A stretch of 64,000 bases of DNA from Tribonema minus (taxonomy: Eukaryota > Sar > Xanthophyceae > Tribonematales > Tribonemataceae). Shown here piece after piece: positions 11,801 to 22,603 of this stretch. Below the pieces are notes generated by a model, which saw nothing but the letters and a program-made list of their open reading frames with translations, did not search any database and was not told the origin of the DNA. The position numbers were made by a program, and so were the translations under genes. The stretch spans positions 124,001 to 188,000 of the forward strand of contig JAFCMP010000086.1 of the NCBI GenBank assembly GCA_017506865.1. The letters run 5' to 3'. Position 1 is the first letter of the stretch, and the number at the start of each line of letters is the position of its first letter.

Positions 11801-12089
11801 TTCCCGCATGATTTGGTGCGCAAACTGCACGATCATTCCGAAGCTGCATGTACACACTCACCATTAGGTAGTTCTTCGGATAATTGTGCCCACTGCTGAT
11901 GAGCATTTGCGTAATTGCCGTCTTGCCAACATAGGCGTCTCCAACTATGACCACCTTGCTCCTCAGCATCAACAGCGGCTTGTGCTGGGCCTCCATGCTT
12001 TTGAGGCCAGACTTGAAGCTGCTGGCCCTTTGCTCTGGCGTCCTCGGCGATGACGCCACTGATGCAGCACGCACCACATCTTCCACCAT
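8817..12089 (-). CDS. IFT27: Intraflagellar transport GTPase IFT27 (Rab-like 4)
   Basis: Exons are 12089-11862, 11625-11521, 9910-9749 and 8975-8817, all GT-AG and phase 0, giving 217 residues. The P-loop GDAYVGKT is at 50-57, the switch II DCAGQ at 102-106, a G4-like GSKAD at 163-167 (Ser replaces the usual Asn) and EVSA at 194-197. The strings VELFLFDCAG and EAPFQHMAQQFH are characteristic of IFT27, a subunit of IFT-B that works with IFT25 in ciliary export of BBSome cargo. The N-terminus is about 40 residues longer than in animals. The last exon reads into TGA after HTM, about 13 residues shorter than the animal protein. That TGA overlaps a GTGAGC donor, so a further 3' exon is possible. 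The presence of this gene implies a flagellate stage. Confidence 0.92.
9440..9748 (-). repeat. Echoes of IFT27 exon 3 donor end
   Basis: Two degenerate copies (about 9445-9545 and 9580-9700) of the sequence spanning the end of exon 3 and its donor lie in the following intron. Shared blocks on the plus strand are CACTTATTAG, GCCGCCAGAAATG and CCCCGGCATCGG.GCCGCGGTGGGCC. The copies lack an open frame. Confidence 0.75.
9938..10140 (-). repeat. Poly-G run and GCTGATCGATGCTGC minisatellite
   Basis: In the intron before IFT27 exon 3 (minus strand), a run of about 15 G on the plus strand is followed by five or six imperfect units containing GTGCGCTGATCGATGCTGCGG. The frames across it are repeat artefacts. 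Confidence 0.7.
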
Positions 12090-15000
12090 GCTTGTGTTTT
12101 TTTTTGTTTCCTCGCAACGGATTGGCGAGTCAACACAGAGAAAAAGCTTGAAGACGAAAAGATGACACGATGTATGACGCCGACCGGTGTGAACACAACA
12201 GGTTGACAACAGGTTCAGGTACGCAGTTTAAGCTTATGACAGTAGTACACCAGCGGAGTATATGATTTGTTACAGCACATGGCAGTGCACGCACGTCGGA
12301 CGAGCCGCCCTCTGAATGCCACAGTCACTGTGACTGCTGGCGCTCCACCATAGGGTGTACCGTGTGTGACACGGTTGCACAGTCTACTTGACAAGTGATT
12401 TAACTTCGTGTAACAACTTGAGTGTCATCATGATCTTGAAGGTGCCGTCTCAAGTGTGTAGGTAGTTCTTGTCCATGAGCTGAGCTTCAAGTTAAACTTT
12501 CGAATTGACGACGACCCGATGAGTCACTCCAAGATCAGATTCTGCAGATGGAGGACTTCGATGTCGCCAAATCTACATATAGCATCTCCCCTCGGGAGCT
12601 CTGACAGACTGCCGAGAGCGTATGAGGCTCTTGGAGCTGTCACCGACGGACTCAGTACTAGTACTACTAGGCTAGTAGGTTAACTCAGAGTCTTTCAATC
12701 GCAAAAAACGGAACCGGGATCCACAGGCCACAGGGGTGAAGTCTGCACATGGACTTCCCTCACTGACAATTGTGATGATGTACTACTGGTAGGTGTTACT
12801 GTAACAGTAATAGTTTCGCGCCATAAATAAATAAATTATTTTGACTATAATAATCTTTTTTTCGAAAGGGCCGTTCTGCGCTGAGGCTTTTTGCGTGAAT
12901 ATGGATGACTTCGGAAAAACACGTGAATGTCGTGGCATATTGCAGATGGATTCACACTGGCAGAGCGCCCTTTGGAGGCCTGGGCTGTGAAGAACAATTA
13001 AGTGAATGAAAAGCCTAAACTTTGAAGCCAATCAGATCGCGCCCAGCTGTTGATGAGGGTTGCTGGCCGTGCGTCACTCAGCACGCCCAGGCATGGCGAG
13101 AGTGGGTGTGCTGCGCCATGACTACTAGATACCAAGCCGCTGCTGCCTGCGTGTGCTCAGGCTGAAGAGCTGTATTTGCGCTGGTCGCTAGCGCTGCGAG
13201 CGACGTCGCGTTGGCCACGTATGCGACAACTAGCCTAAGGCGCTGTACAGAACGCGCTTTCAAAGTTAGAAATTCACGCTTGGATTCACGGCGCAAAACT
13301 GGCTGTGCAGAACTATCTTTTTGCATTCAATGAACATTATTTGAAAACTCAATTCTAGGCCTTACTAGTAGGTTACCGTACTACTAGTACTTCTAAACTT
13401 GAAGGTAGTAATTTAAAATACACATACAGCCGCAATTGCGCAGAAGCCCATTTGAAGGATTGTGGCTAGATCTAAGCGACAGTTTTTTCCAAATAAGGAT
13501 CCTATTTCAGAAGTTTTTGCAATTCAAATTTAAATTTGTAAAAACGTTGGGGCCGGATTCATTGACAATTGTCGACAGCGACTCGGTGAGGTCTCCTCCT
13601 GGAGCATTGGATGTCGTCTTCAGAAATATTTAAAATTATTCAAATTGAATGAACTTTACTCTCTACTAGCAGTCAGGCTGAGCGTCAGCCAGCGCAGAGC
13701 GACTTATTTTTTTAATCCGTCGGCAATTCAACGCATTCAGTTGGCTGGTTCGAGGTGTCACATCAGGCAGACAAATAGGGTATAACTTACTAACCTGATT
13801 TCTAATAGCTTGAGAGAGAGTCGCTGCACATGCCATCACATTGTGCAGTCATGAGCATGCGCAGTCATGACCTGGTCCAGCTGGCTTGGCAATCGGCTGA
13901 CGTATTTCGACGTACATATTGGCCCATCCTTGCAACACCCACCTAGACTTTATTCTCGCCTTAGGCTAGTACTTTTATTATATTCCACTTGTGGCTGTGG
14001 AAATGCCATGTTGTAGGTGTGTCGCCTTGTTTTCACTCTTGGGTGTAGCATGCAAAGCTTGCACGCCGCACCGTGACCCCGCCCCCCACATCACCCCCAA
14101 CAAAGCACCCGCAAGCGACTGTCCCCCACATACTAGCAGGGATACTGAACAAAGCTACAAGACTCTCCCCCCACAGACAGACCCGTCTTAGGGCCACCCA
14201 GCTCCACGCAGACTCCATCTCAAAGTTTCTGCGGCATTCAAATTGCGGCACTTTCAAATTAAACGTCTGACTCAGATCAAGAGTGATTGCGACCTTGGAC
14301 CCGGCTCAAGATCTTGGGTAACCTTTTGTGAAATATGCAGGATCGTGTCTGAGATTAACTGACCAAGCCTGGCAAAGCTGCGTGGTCAACTGTATCAGGG
14401 TGTGTGAGACCAAAGACTGTGAGACCAAAGACCTGACCTGGCAGAGAGAAAAATGCAGAAAATGTGTCAGTCTCATCGGCCCCGCTGCTTCCAGAGGGCA
14501 AACTTGCCCTTTGGCGGACTCATTACTTTTTTCAAGTCGTGTGTACACAGTGTGTACACTCAGTGTGTACACAGTGTGTACACTCGCGCGTCTCGTGTCT
14601 CGGTCAAGTTCAGGCTACCGCTGCAAGGTGCGCTGCTGAAGCCAGGTGGTCTCGAGCCGGTCCAACTTGCCGCGGGTGTTTTCGCGAGGAATGATATGAT
14701 AATGTCATGTTGATGTGTTGTGTCATCTGTGCAACACCAAGCAATAAAGCAATACTGTGGAAGTGTGGAAGAGGTGATACTGGGTGTACAGTACATGGAG
14801 ATATGAAGCAATGCATTTTCACACTGAACCAGACAGCGGCGCGTCTCCAGAGCCTTTCATGAGCGCAATTGAGCAATTGACCCTTCGAAAAATCTGAAGT
14901 GCCCTCCAGAAAATTCGTATTGGTGTCATTTTTGTTCTCGTGGCGTTCTGCTGCAGGCAGCCATACTTCCGGTCCATAGCACGCCAGAGTTACATTGCGG

Positions 15001-15119
15001 ATATCTGCGGCCACTTCGACATCCTGCACCATACGTCAGCGGCTACCCGTGCCCGTGTCAAGCGCGACCTCTGAGAGCAAGCAGAGCGGCGGCGGCGGCG
15101 GCAAAGCTATCAAGCGCAC
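12090..15119. other. Intergenic region between IFT27 and the Myb gene
   Basis: This divergent spacer is more AT-rich than its surroundings between 12780 and 13760. CTACTAG-rich stretches lie at 12655-12685 and 13360-13395. A GTGTACACAGTGTGTACACT repeat lies at 14540-14583 and AATAAA at 14743. No frame with a recognisable domain or splice context was found. Promoters of both flanking genes are presumably here. Confidence 0.5.
14540..14583 (+). repeat. Short palindromic TGTGTACAC tandem repeat
   Basis: Four near-identical units of GTGTACAC(A/T)(G/C) are arranged in tandem; each unit is itself nearly palindromic. It could be a cluster of binding sites or simple slippage. It lies about 540 bp upstream of the Myb start. 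Confidence 0.6.
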
Positions 15120-18100
15120 ATGGAGATGTCTGCCGTGGAGCTGGACCTGGCGCTTTGCCCGCCCGCGTTCGTCTCTCGCTTCTTGCCGTGCCTTGACGAG
15201 GCTCTCGACACGAGCCCCGAGCTGCAATCAGACAACAGCTTCCTGGCGATTGGCATGTGCGCGCCTGTGCTATCACAATGCTCTTCCTCGGCGCTGTATG
15301 AAGCGCTGACCGGGACCAAGCTTCTTGGCAATGCGCAGTCGCACAGCAGCAGCGGCACAGCCGACGCAGGAGCGCCAGAAGCTCCTGATTATACTTCGTG
15401 TACACGAAGAGCAGGCGTAGACAGCATGTGTGTTGCATTAGCCCAGGGCACCACCGCGCACCATGCGGCGCACAACTGGGGCAGCGGTAGCGATCAGGGC
15501 AGCACTGAGGAAGAGGCCGGCATCTTCAGCGATGAAGGCGACGCGGACTACATCGCCGGCTCAAATACCACGGACGGCCATCATGATGCCGCTGACAGCT
15601 CGCACTCCAACATGATCATGATTTCTGCTGGAGTCTCAGAGAGTTCAGCAGCTGCCGCCGCGATGCTCGACGTGGACAGCGGTGCCAATGACCTGTTCTC
15701 TCACGAGTTGTGGGCGGCAATGGGTCTAGCACTACAGCGCGAGGACTCCATTGGACACGCTCGGTCCGTGTTCTCGGCGGCGCTCGACGATATCAACGTT
15801 CCCTGTCTGCGCATGTCGCAGAGCGCCCTCGACGACGATGAACAGCCAGGAGGTGCAGCTGCAGCTGCTGGCCAGTGGGGTGGGCTGCAGGAGGCGCATG
15901 CTGCTGACTCGAGCAGGCACATGCCCGGGTGTCAGCCACAGCACTTTACTAGCAGCAGTGCAGAGATCCACACATTTGCCATACCGTCCAGCTCTCGCGC
16001 CAGTAGTCAGCACCGCATCAGCGCCGCCGACACTGCCGGCCTGCAGCACGAGATGCACAAGATTGGGTTACAGATGCAGCAGCTCACGGCTCAGCTCAGA
16101 GCCAGCTCCCGCAGCAGCCCTGTCTGTCTCATGGTCGGGCCGTCAGCAACAGCAACTCCGGCACTCACGCTCGGCCTGGCAGCTCCGAGTCAGGCTGCAG
16201 CTGCAGCGCCCGCTCCGTCGCCGCCCTCGCCGCCGGCGCCAGACACCAGCATCGCCGCGGAGACCGCCGCCGCCGTCAAGCGCCGCCGCCTGTCGTGCAG
16301 CCCCGTCTGTGACGATCATCATCATGATGTCGACGCGCAGCTCCGAGTCGATGACCTGCCGCAGGCGGCGGTGAGGTGGACGCGCTCGCGCAGCGGCGCC
16401 GCTGCAAGTGCCGCCGCCGCGGAGGCGCAGGCCATCGGCAGCAGCGGCGGCGCCGGCGGCGCAATGAACGGCAGCGCGATGGACGGCAAAGCGCGTGACG
16501 GGTCCTGCGACGTCTCGGACGTCGACGAAGATGATGAGGATGATGAGGCGCCGGGGGAGCTCGGCATCAACCCCAAGCTGTGGCTCCGAGTCAACCTCGG
16601 GGAGCGGTGAGTCACTGGCATGCGCATCATGTGTGGCCTTGAAGTTGCGTGTCAGAGTTGAACTTCATGCGCTTGTTGTGAACTTGACCCTCATCATGGT
16701 GCAGAGTGGCGTTGATGTCTGCACGGTCTGCGCTTGGTGGGCACACTCAACTTGCACTTGCCAAGTGAAGTTCTTAAAGAGAGCAAAGGTGCGCTCTGGC
16801 GGGCATCATCATGTTCACAAGGGTCATTCACTCAATGACATGCTGGCTGCCAACTTGAAGTGCGTGCGTGACTGCAACAGCACATGTGATGACTGCATTC
16901 AAGTTGACTCAAAACCACTGCTGCAGTGGCACCTCAGAGTGACTCACGCTGTTTGCTCCTCGGCGCCTTGCTGTACCTTACGTTGAACGCTGCAGGTGCG
17001 AGGCGCAGGACTGCACGATGCGCGCCGCCGGCACGCGCCTCGCGACGCGGCGCCACTACCACGCCACCTGCGGCCACGTCCACGCGTCCGGCGCCAAGGC
17101 CGGCATGCGCTTCCACCACCACCAGCTCGAGAAGATCCGCAAGCACCAGCGAGCGCACAAGCGCTCCTCCGTCATCGCCCTCACCGCCCCCGCGCCCGAC
17201 TCCCCCTACCCCGGGGGGCTCCCCGTTGAAGTTGCCGAGGCGCTGCTGCGCGGCGGCGCCGAGCTCTACGACCCCGCGCTGTGGAGCGCTGACGCGGGGG
17301 CGCGGCTCGGCGCGCTGGTCGAGCAGCAGCACGCGCGCCGCGGCGTCGGGCGCGTCGCGTGGGACAAGGTCGCCGCCGCGATGCGCGCGCCCGCGCTCAG
17401 CGCGAGCCAGTGCATGCTGCACTGGCGCGACGTCGTCAACGGCGGCGCCATCATCATGGGGTGAGTCGCCTGTGCTGTTGAAATTTCAATGTTGAAGTTG
17501 AGGCCGCGATGCGCGCGCAGGTCGCGATTCGCGTGAGCCGGTGCATGCCCGCTGCTCTGGCGCGGTTTGGTCGATCATTGTGGCGCCATTGCCTATTAGG
17601 GGTGGTGGGTGGTGTGCATTTACTGGTAGCGCACTGGTGCGCCGCTGTCCAGTGCGGCAGCGTCATCACTTCATGGCCAATCTGCGCCGCGTGCTTGACA
17701 AACTTTTGAAATTGAAATGACATAGCTGATCGGTTAGTGTTGCTTGAAGTTTGCTGCAGCATCAAAGGCTCGCGCATGCCGAGAACGTGCGTGTGCGATT
17801 CTTAGGCCTAAACCTACCCCTCACTCTTCAGCCATGCTCGCTCCTGGCCTAACGCAAGTGTACGCATCAGCGCAAGCTTTGACCAGCTTCAGCCCTGACC
17901 TACAGTAGCAGCGCCAGGGTGACCCCCCCCTCCCCCCCGCCCCCACACACACACACCGCACTCAAACTTTCAGATTCACCCTGACCGCCACCCCCCGTCA
18001 CTATCCTATGCTCTTCCTGACTATACTTGTATCCTATGTTCTTCACATGCGCAGCGTCGGGACACGGTGCAACGTGGAGGACACGCGCCTTCGCGCGCTC

Positions 18101-19497
18101 ACGGCGCCCTTCAACTATCAGACGCACCCGAATCTCACTTCAACTATCAGACTCATACTAATATCCATCCACCATCACCTTGTGCACTACCCGTAACGCA
18201 GCGTCGGCTCGTGGTGCAATGTGGAGGACATGCGGCTGCGCGCGCTGGCGGCGCACTTCAACTATCAACTGTCAGACGCACCCTAACCGCACTTCAACCA
18301 ACAGATTCACCCTAATACTATCCACACCCATCACTATCACACGCGCAGCGTCGGCACGTGGTGCAACGCGGAGGACACGCGGCTGCGCGCGCTGACGGCG
18401 CACTTCCGTCAGTCCTGGGCCACCATTGCGCGCTTCATGCCCGGGCGCGGCCCCAAGCAGTGTCGCGAGCGCTTCAACAACGTCATTGACCCCGCCTCAC
18501 ACAAGCGCGCGCCCTGGAAGCCCGCGGAGGACGAGCTGCTCATGGCAGTGTGCGCGCAGACGGGTGAGCGCTGCCAATGCGCGCTTTGCTAGGGTTAGGG
18601 TTAGGGTTGGTACAAGCTCTCATGGCCGTGTGCGCGCAGACGGGTGAGCGCTGCCGCTGCGTGCTTTGCTAGGGTTACGGTTAGGGTTGGTACAAGCTCT
18701 CATGGCCGTGTGCGCGCAGACGGGTGAGCCCTGCTGCCGCTGCGCGCTTTGCTAGGGTTAGGGTTACAGTTGAGGTTTAGGAATAGGTTTAAAGGCTAAG
18801 GGTTGAGGGTAGGGATAGGGTTAGGCATGCGTTGTCTGCGCATCTGCGAAGAACTTGAAGAATTGTGTTCCTTTAAAACCAACAAGGTAGGGAAAGGGAT
18901 GTGGTTGAGAGGTTAGGTGCTACGTGGGGGCCGGGCTGACTAGCAGGGCCTGCTTTACTATAATGGGCGCATGGAGAGGCGAGCGCTGTTGCCCACCCTT
19001 GGAGGCTCGGCTGTAATCACATCTACTTCCTGATGACGGAAAAGCTGGCCTTGAACACTGGCTCTTGTTGCAAGCTATACCTCTGGTATGCCCTCTGCCA
19101 CTTCAGCAGCACCGATGCCAAAGGCCACTATCGAGCCATGTACTTATTGAAGGTCAAGCCTCTATTACACCCCCTCTCTATACACACACACACACATGCC
19201 AGCACCTCTCTCAACCTCTGTCATCGCCTCCTTTTGAACACGGCCATGCGTGCAGGCGGACGCTTTACAGACGCCGCCCCCGACCTCCCCGGCCACGGCT
19301 ACCTGGACATCAAGGCGCGCTACGAGCTGCTCTACAACGGCGGCAGCGGCGACGGCAGCTGCGCCGCCGGCAGCAGCGGCAGCAGCAGCGGCCATGATGA
19401 CAGCGGTCAGTCACAGGCAGCGCCCGCACGCAGTGCCGCCGCCAAACGCAAGGGCCGCAAGCGCGCCAGGGGGCCCGGCGCTGTCCCCGACTACTAG
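15120..19497 (+). CDS. Three-repeat Myb (R1R2R3-like) transcription factor
   Basis: Exons are 15120-16606, 16996-17460, 18349-18563 and 19256-19497, giving 802 residues with matching phases (2, 2, 1). The first exon is a roughly 495-residue Ser/Ala-rich region with poly-Ala, poly-Gly and an acidic patch (DVDEDDEDDEA), typical of an activation domain. Exon 2 begins with a Cys/His-rich segment (CEAQDC...HATCGH) followed by Myb repeat 1 (LWSADAGARL...WDKVAAAM...QCMLHW). Exon 3 holds repeat 2 (AEDTRLRALTAHF...SWATIARFMPGRGPKQCRERF) and the start of repeat 3 (APWKPAEDELL), completed in exon 4 (GRFTDAAPDLPGHGYLDIKARY). Repeat 3 is degenerate. The tail has a basic nuclear signal (KRKGRKRARG). The product is probably a DNA-binding nuclear protein; target genes are unknown. 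Confidence 0.88.
18040..18348 (+). repeat. Two echoes of Myb exon 3 acceptor end
   Basis: Copies starting at 18055 and 18202 repeat GCAG plus the first 50-60 bases of exon 3 (true start 18349). Each then diverges into CAACTATCAGACGCACCC-like sequence. Copy 1 replaces the Trp codon with CGG. Both keep the acceptor AG, so they are decoy 3' splice sites. Confidence 0.85.
18545..18745 (+). repeat. 80-bp tandem echoes of Myb exon 3 donor
   Basis: CTCATGGC(A/C)GTGTGCGCGCAGACG followed by the donor GGTGAGC occurs three times. The GT positions are 18564 (true), 18644 and 18724, an exact 80-bp period. Each unit is separated by GCTAGGGTTAGGGTTGGTAC-like telomere-related sequence. Copies are nearly identical, so the expansion is recent. 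Confidence 0.9.
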
Positions 19498-21414
19498 ACG
19501 GCAATGCGGGGGCGCGGGTCACGGCTTGAAGTCTTGGCAACTTCAAGAAGACGCCGTGCCGCGCTGCGACGGCGGAGGAGCCCTAGCCCTGGTCACTGTG
19601 GCCCCCTCCCCCCCACTCCCCCTCGCCCCCCTGAAGCAAGATGAGACATGCAGCAGCTTCGCCGGCTGGACCAGCTACACGGCGTGTGTGGTCACAGGCA
19701 GCAGCTCCGAGCTCTGCCTCTCGAAGTTGAAGTTGTGACCTGGACAATGGTTGCAGCGGAGGGGGGCACTAAAAAAGCTGAAGTCGCAGGCAGATCCTGT
19801 GGCGATCATGATCCTCCTACCAAGAAAAGATCAACAAACACTCATGCACCGCCACCGTGTGCATAGACCAACAGTGCGCGCCGCTGCCCCCTTATCCTAG
19901 GTGATACCCCCCCCCACCCCCCCCCTCTTTCCCCCCTCTCCCTCCTCTGAGTCGCTGCTGCTGGCGGCTGATACACTCGCCGCCGTACCGTGCCAGAAGC
20001 ACTGCAACTCCCTTTTGGTACGCAGCCTGCCGCGAACCGTGGATAAACCACCAACTTCAAGTTGAAGAGGGGCAGGCGTGGTCCGCAGCAACAAAGTGTG
20101 TCAATCGATACTTAGGTTTAGTCCCCGATTGTCAAGGCCACAGGTTCCGGCCACGAGGTTCAGTTTAGCAGCACCGCTACAATTTAGCAGCACCGCTACA
20201 AGCACAGTTTCTGATAGCCCCCTCCCGCTTCCCCCTCCCCTTGTTCTAGCACGGCCACCCATCGCCTCTCGGACACAATGTACGAGCACTGAGGCAAGTG
20301 GCCGTGCTCTTGAGCCAGCAGGAACTTTTAGTGGCAGTTCGTTTTTTCAGTTCCATTTGCGCACGCATGAGCCGCACTGCAGGGTGCAGTCGCGTTAACA
20401 TGCAACACCTTCAGGACTAAGTCGTAGGTACCTGAAGCTTTATTTTCAAAGCACCCCCGCTTGCCCCCCATGCCACGGTGTGCCCGCGATGCTGGCCCTT
20501 ACAGCGACACCCCGAGCACAAACGACAGGATTATCGAGCGCGCAGACACACACGCACGCTCGCGGAACGTGGCTGTTTTGTCCTGAAAAGCTGTGTCGCA
20601 CACAGTGTAACAGAATCAAGGCGCGGACTCAGCAGGGTGATAAAGTAAATGGCCTTTCTTGCAGTGCAATCGATGTCAATACCTCTGTGTGCTGTTGTTG
20701 TTAACCCTAACCCTAAGCTGCTCATTTGCGCACACCATTGCTGCATACAGGGGTGCGCTTGTGCCACAGCGCTGCCACATGTCCGGCTGTCGAGTTGTAT
20801 TTGTCATCAATCTCTCGCTGAGCTCGTGCGCAGCGCGTCTCAACCCTACTAGTAACCCTAACCTTAAGGTGGCTGTAGCGCAGCTTGCACGCTGGATGGG
20901 CTTGGCAACAGCCACAGTCCCCCTATAGAAGGTTGAGTTCTGCTGGCAGGTCTGCTGCATGCTTCAGCCATAAGCTCCTTTACCATGTCGGAGAGCTCAT
21001 GAAGTCAATGGTTGCTCCTCTGGCGCGGCAGTTGGGTGTTTGCTCTGCATGGCGGCAAAGCGAGCGTCATCAGGCACTGCTGCCGTTTTGGGCTGCAGGA
21101 GTTGTGCTGCTTGCTGCAGCCCCGCCCCGTGTGCCCATGCACTGTAGGACGTACCACTACTAGGCGTTGAGCGCTGCCTTTGTTTGCTGGCGCGCGGCGC
21201 TGGTGCCGGTGCGCACGTGCATGCACCAGAAGCGCTGGCACCAAACGGTCAAGCTCACCGCGTGCCAACACTCAAACTTCATTCTGTCGGAACGAGTGAG
21301 AGCATATGCTAGCTGTACGATTGGTGGTTGAGATGAGCGATGGCACGAGCCTGAGGTGGTGCACAATTATTGAACTTCGACTTGAAGTCGCTGCACCCAC
21401 CCTGCAGATGTGCG

Positions 21415-21511
21415 CCCAGGTGGTGCAGATACAACACATCTCGGTACCTGTACGTACGTGTCGTGTCGAGTCGTACAGGTACCGAGATGCGTTGTATCGA
21501 CAACACCTGGG
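21415..21511. repeat. Imperfect inverted repeat, 40-bp arms
   Basis: The left arm at 21415-21454 begins CCCAGGTGGTGCAGATACAA. The right arm at 21472-21511 is its reverse complement with four mismatches, around a 17-bp loop. The arms end in GGTACCTGTACG / CGTACAGGTACC. It could be a foldback/MITE core or a transcribed hairpin. There is no coding evidence. Confidence 0.85.
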
Positions 21512-21811
21512 CCGCTGCGCACACAGAGTCCGGTTCGCGTGCCGCGTTGACGAGTGTTCAAGCATCGTCATCATGTGTGCCAGTAGATGTACATGTGATG
21601 CTGTGTTCTCCAGTGCAGCCCCCACTTGGCGGTGGTTGCATGCATGGTTTCGCCAGACTTTTGGCTGAGCTTGTGCAGCTCGTCAAGGCTGATGCTGTTG
21701 AGCACGGCTGCGACCGCGGGAGATGATCCATGGAAAGCCCACTCGTCCCAACTGCTGCACCTGTGGCGCTGCTGCTGAGGTTGCTGCTGCACCTGTCACT
21801 TGGGGGCCCCT

Positions 21812-21815
21812 TCCG

Positions 21816-21882
<67 letters not shown>

Positions 21883-21903
21883 CACCGCCGCCGCCGCCGC
21901 CGC
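21812..21903 (+). repeat. GCC/CCG trinucleotide array
   Basis: About 30 near-perfect CCG triplets lie in non-coding sequence. They produce artefactual poly-Pro, poly-Arg and poly-Ala frames. The array abuts R1 copy D, whose other copies carry a shorter GGC array at the same end (29089-29098, 32493-32503). It is therefore probably an expansion of the repeat's own edge. Confidence 0.85.
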
Positions 21904-21907
21904 CACC

Positions 21908-22010
21908 TTTGTGTGCTTTATAAACTCTCGCTCAGGGCGCGAGAACCCCAGATGATGGATGTCCAGCTTGCAGTCAGAATCTACATGTGTCTTGTGAGCA
22001 CCTTGAAAGT
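21908..22010 (-). repeat. Dispersed repeat R1, copy D
   Basis: This diverged copy of the family has the signature CTCGCTCAGGGCGCGA..CCCAGATGA, then a CTTGAAAGTGT block. The family's retroposon-like sense strand is minus here. Confidence 0.75.
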
Positions 22011-22603
22011 GTGTACTTGGGCAGAATATGAGTTCTGGAGAGTGCATTTAAGTTCTCTAGTGCACACTGAGCACATGGTACCTCAGACCCACCTTGGGGC
22101 TATTTTGAGTTGATACATCTATAGATGAACAAAGTGCATGAACATGGGTATACACTCAGGAACTGCATTCACCACTTGGCACGACGTCACGATGACAAAA
22201 CGAATCTGGTGCACCATGGTCTGGGGCAATCAGGCACATTCAAGAGTAAAGAACATGTGCAAGTGTTCAAACACAAATCAGACATGCTGCACTTTCTGGT
22301 GCTCGTCATCAATTGCAGAGAGGAAAGATGGGTAAATCCATGAGATTCGTGTGATCTACTGGATAGATGGAGAAAATCTTGGGGGTCTTCAGGGTTTCGA
22401 AACTGTCCCGAAGTCGGAATGTTGCCGAAATGTAACGGTTTGATTGCCATTCGCTGCTGGAGACTAACTCACAAACCCCGTTGCACAACACAAGGACCCG
22501 GTCATCTGTGGCATATAATTCAGTGCAACCATTGCCGCGGTGGCGTGCCTGCCCTTTACTGCTGCCTCTGTCCCTGCCATCGGCTGCGACACCCGACTTC
22601 GCG

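Larger units (their letters stand above)
19498..22603. other. Intergenic region between Myb and metalloprotease genes
   Basis: Tandem genes with about 3.1 kb between them. Contents are the Myb 3' region with a TTGAAGTTGAAG-type element (19724-19735), C-rich tracts at 19903-19926, CCCTAA units at 20703-20716, an imperfect inverted repeat (21415-21511), a GCC/CCG array (21812-21903) and R1 copy D (21908-22010). No supported coding exon was found. Confidence 0.6.

Noticed and set aside
16934-17422. 162-residue minus-strand frame opposite the Myb exon 2
   Set aside because: High GC leaves several frames open. The plus strand shows Myb repeat residues and phase-matched splice sites.
19900-20100. 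Short Gly/Arg-rich frames after the Myb gene
   Set aside because: They follow C-rich tracts, lack domains and splice context, and fit a 3' flank.
21723-22113. Poly-Pro and poly-Arg proteins
   Set aside because: They are translations of a CCG triplet array with no other coding evidence.
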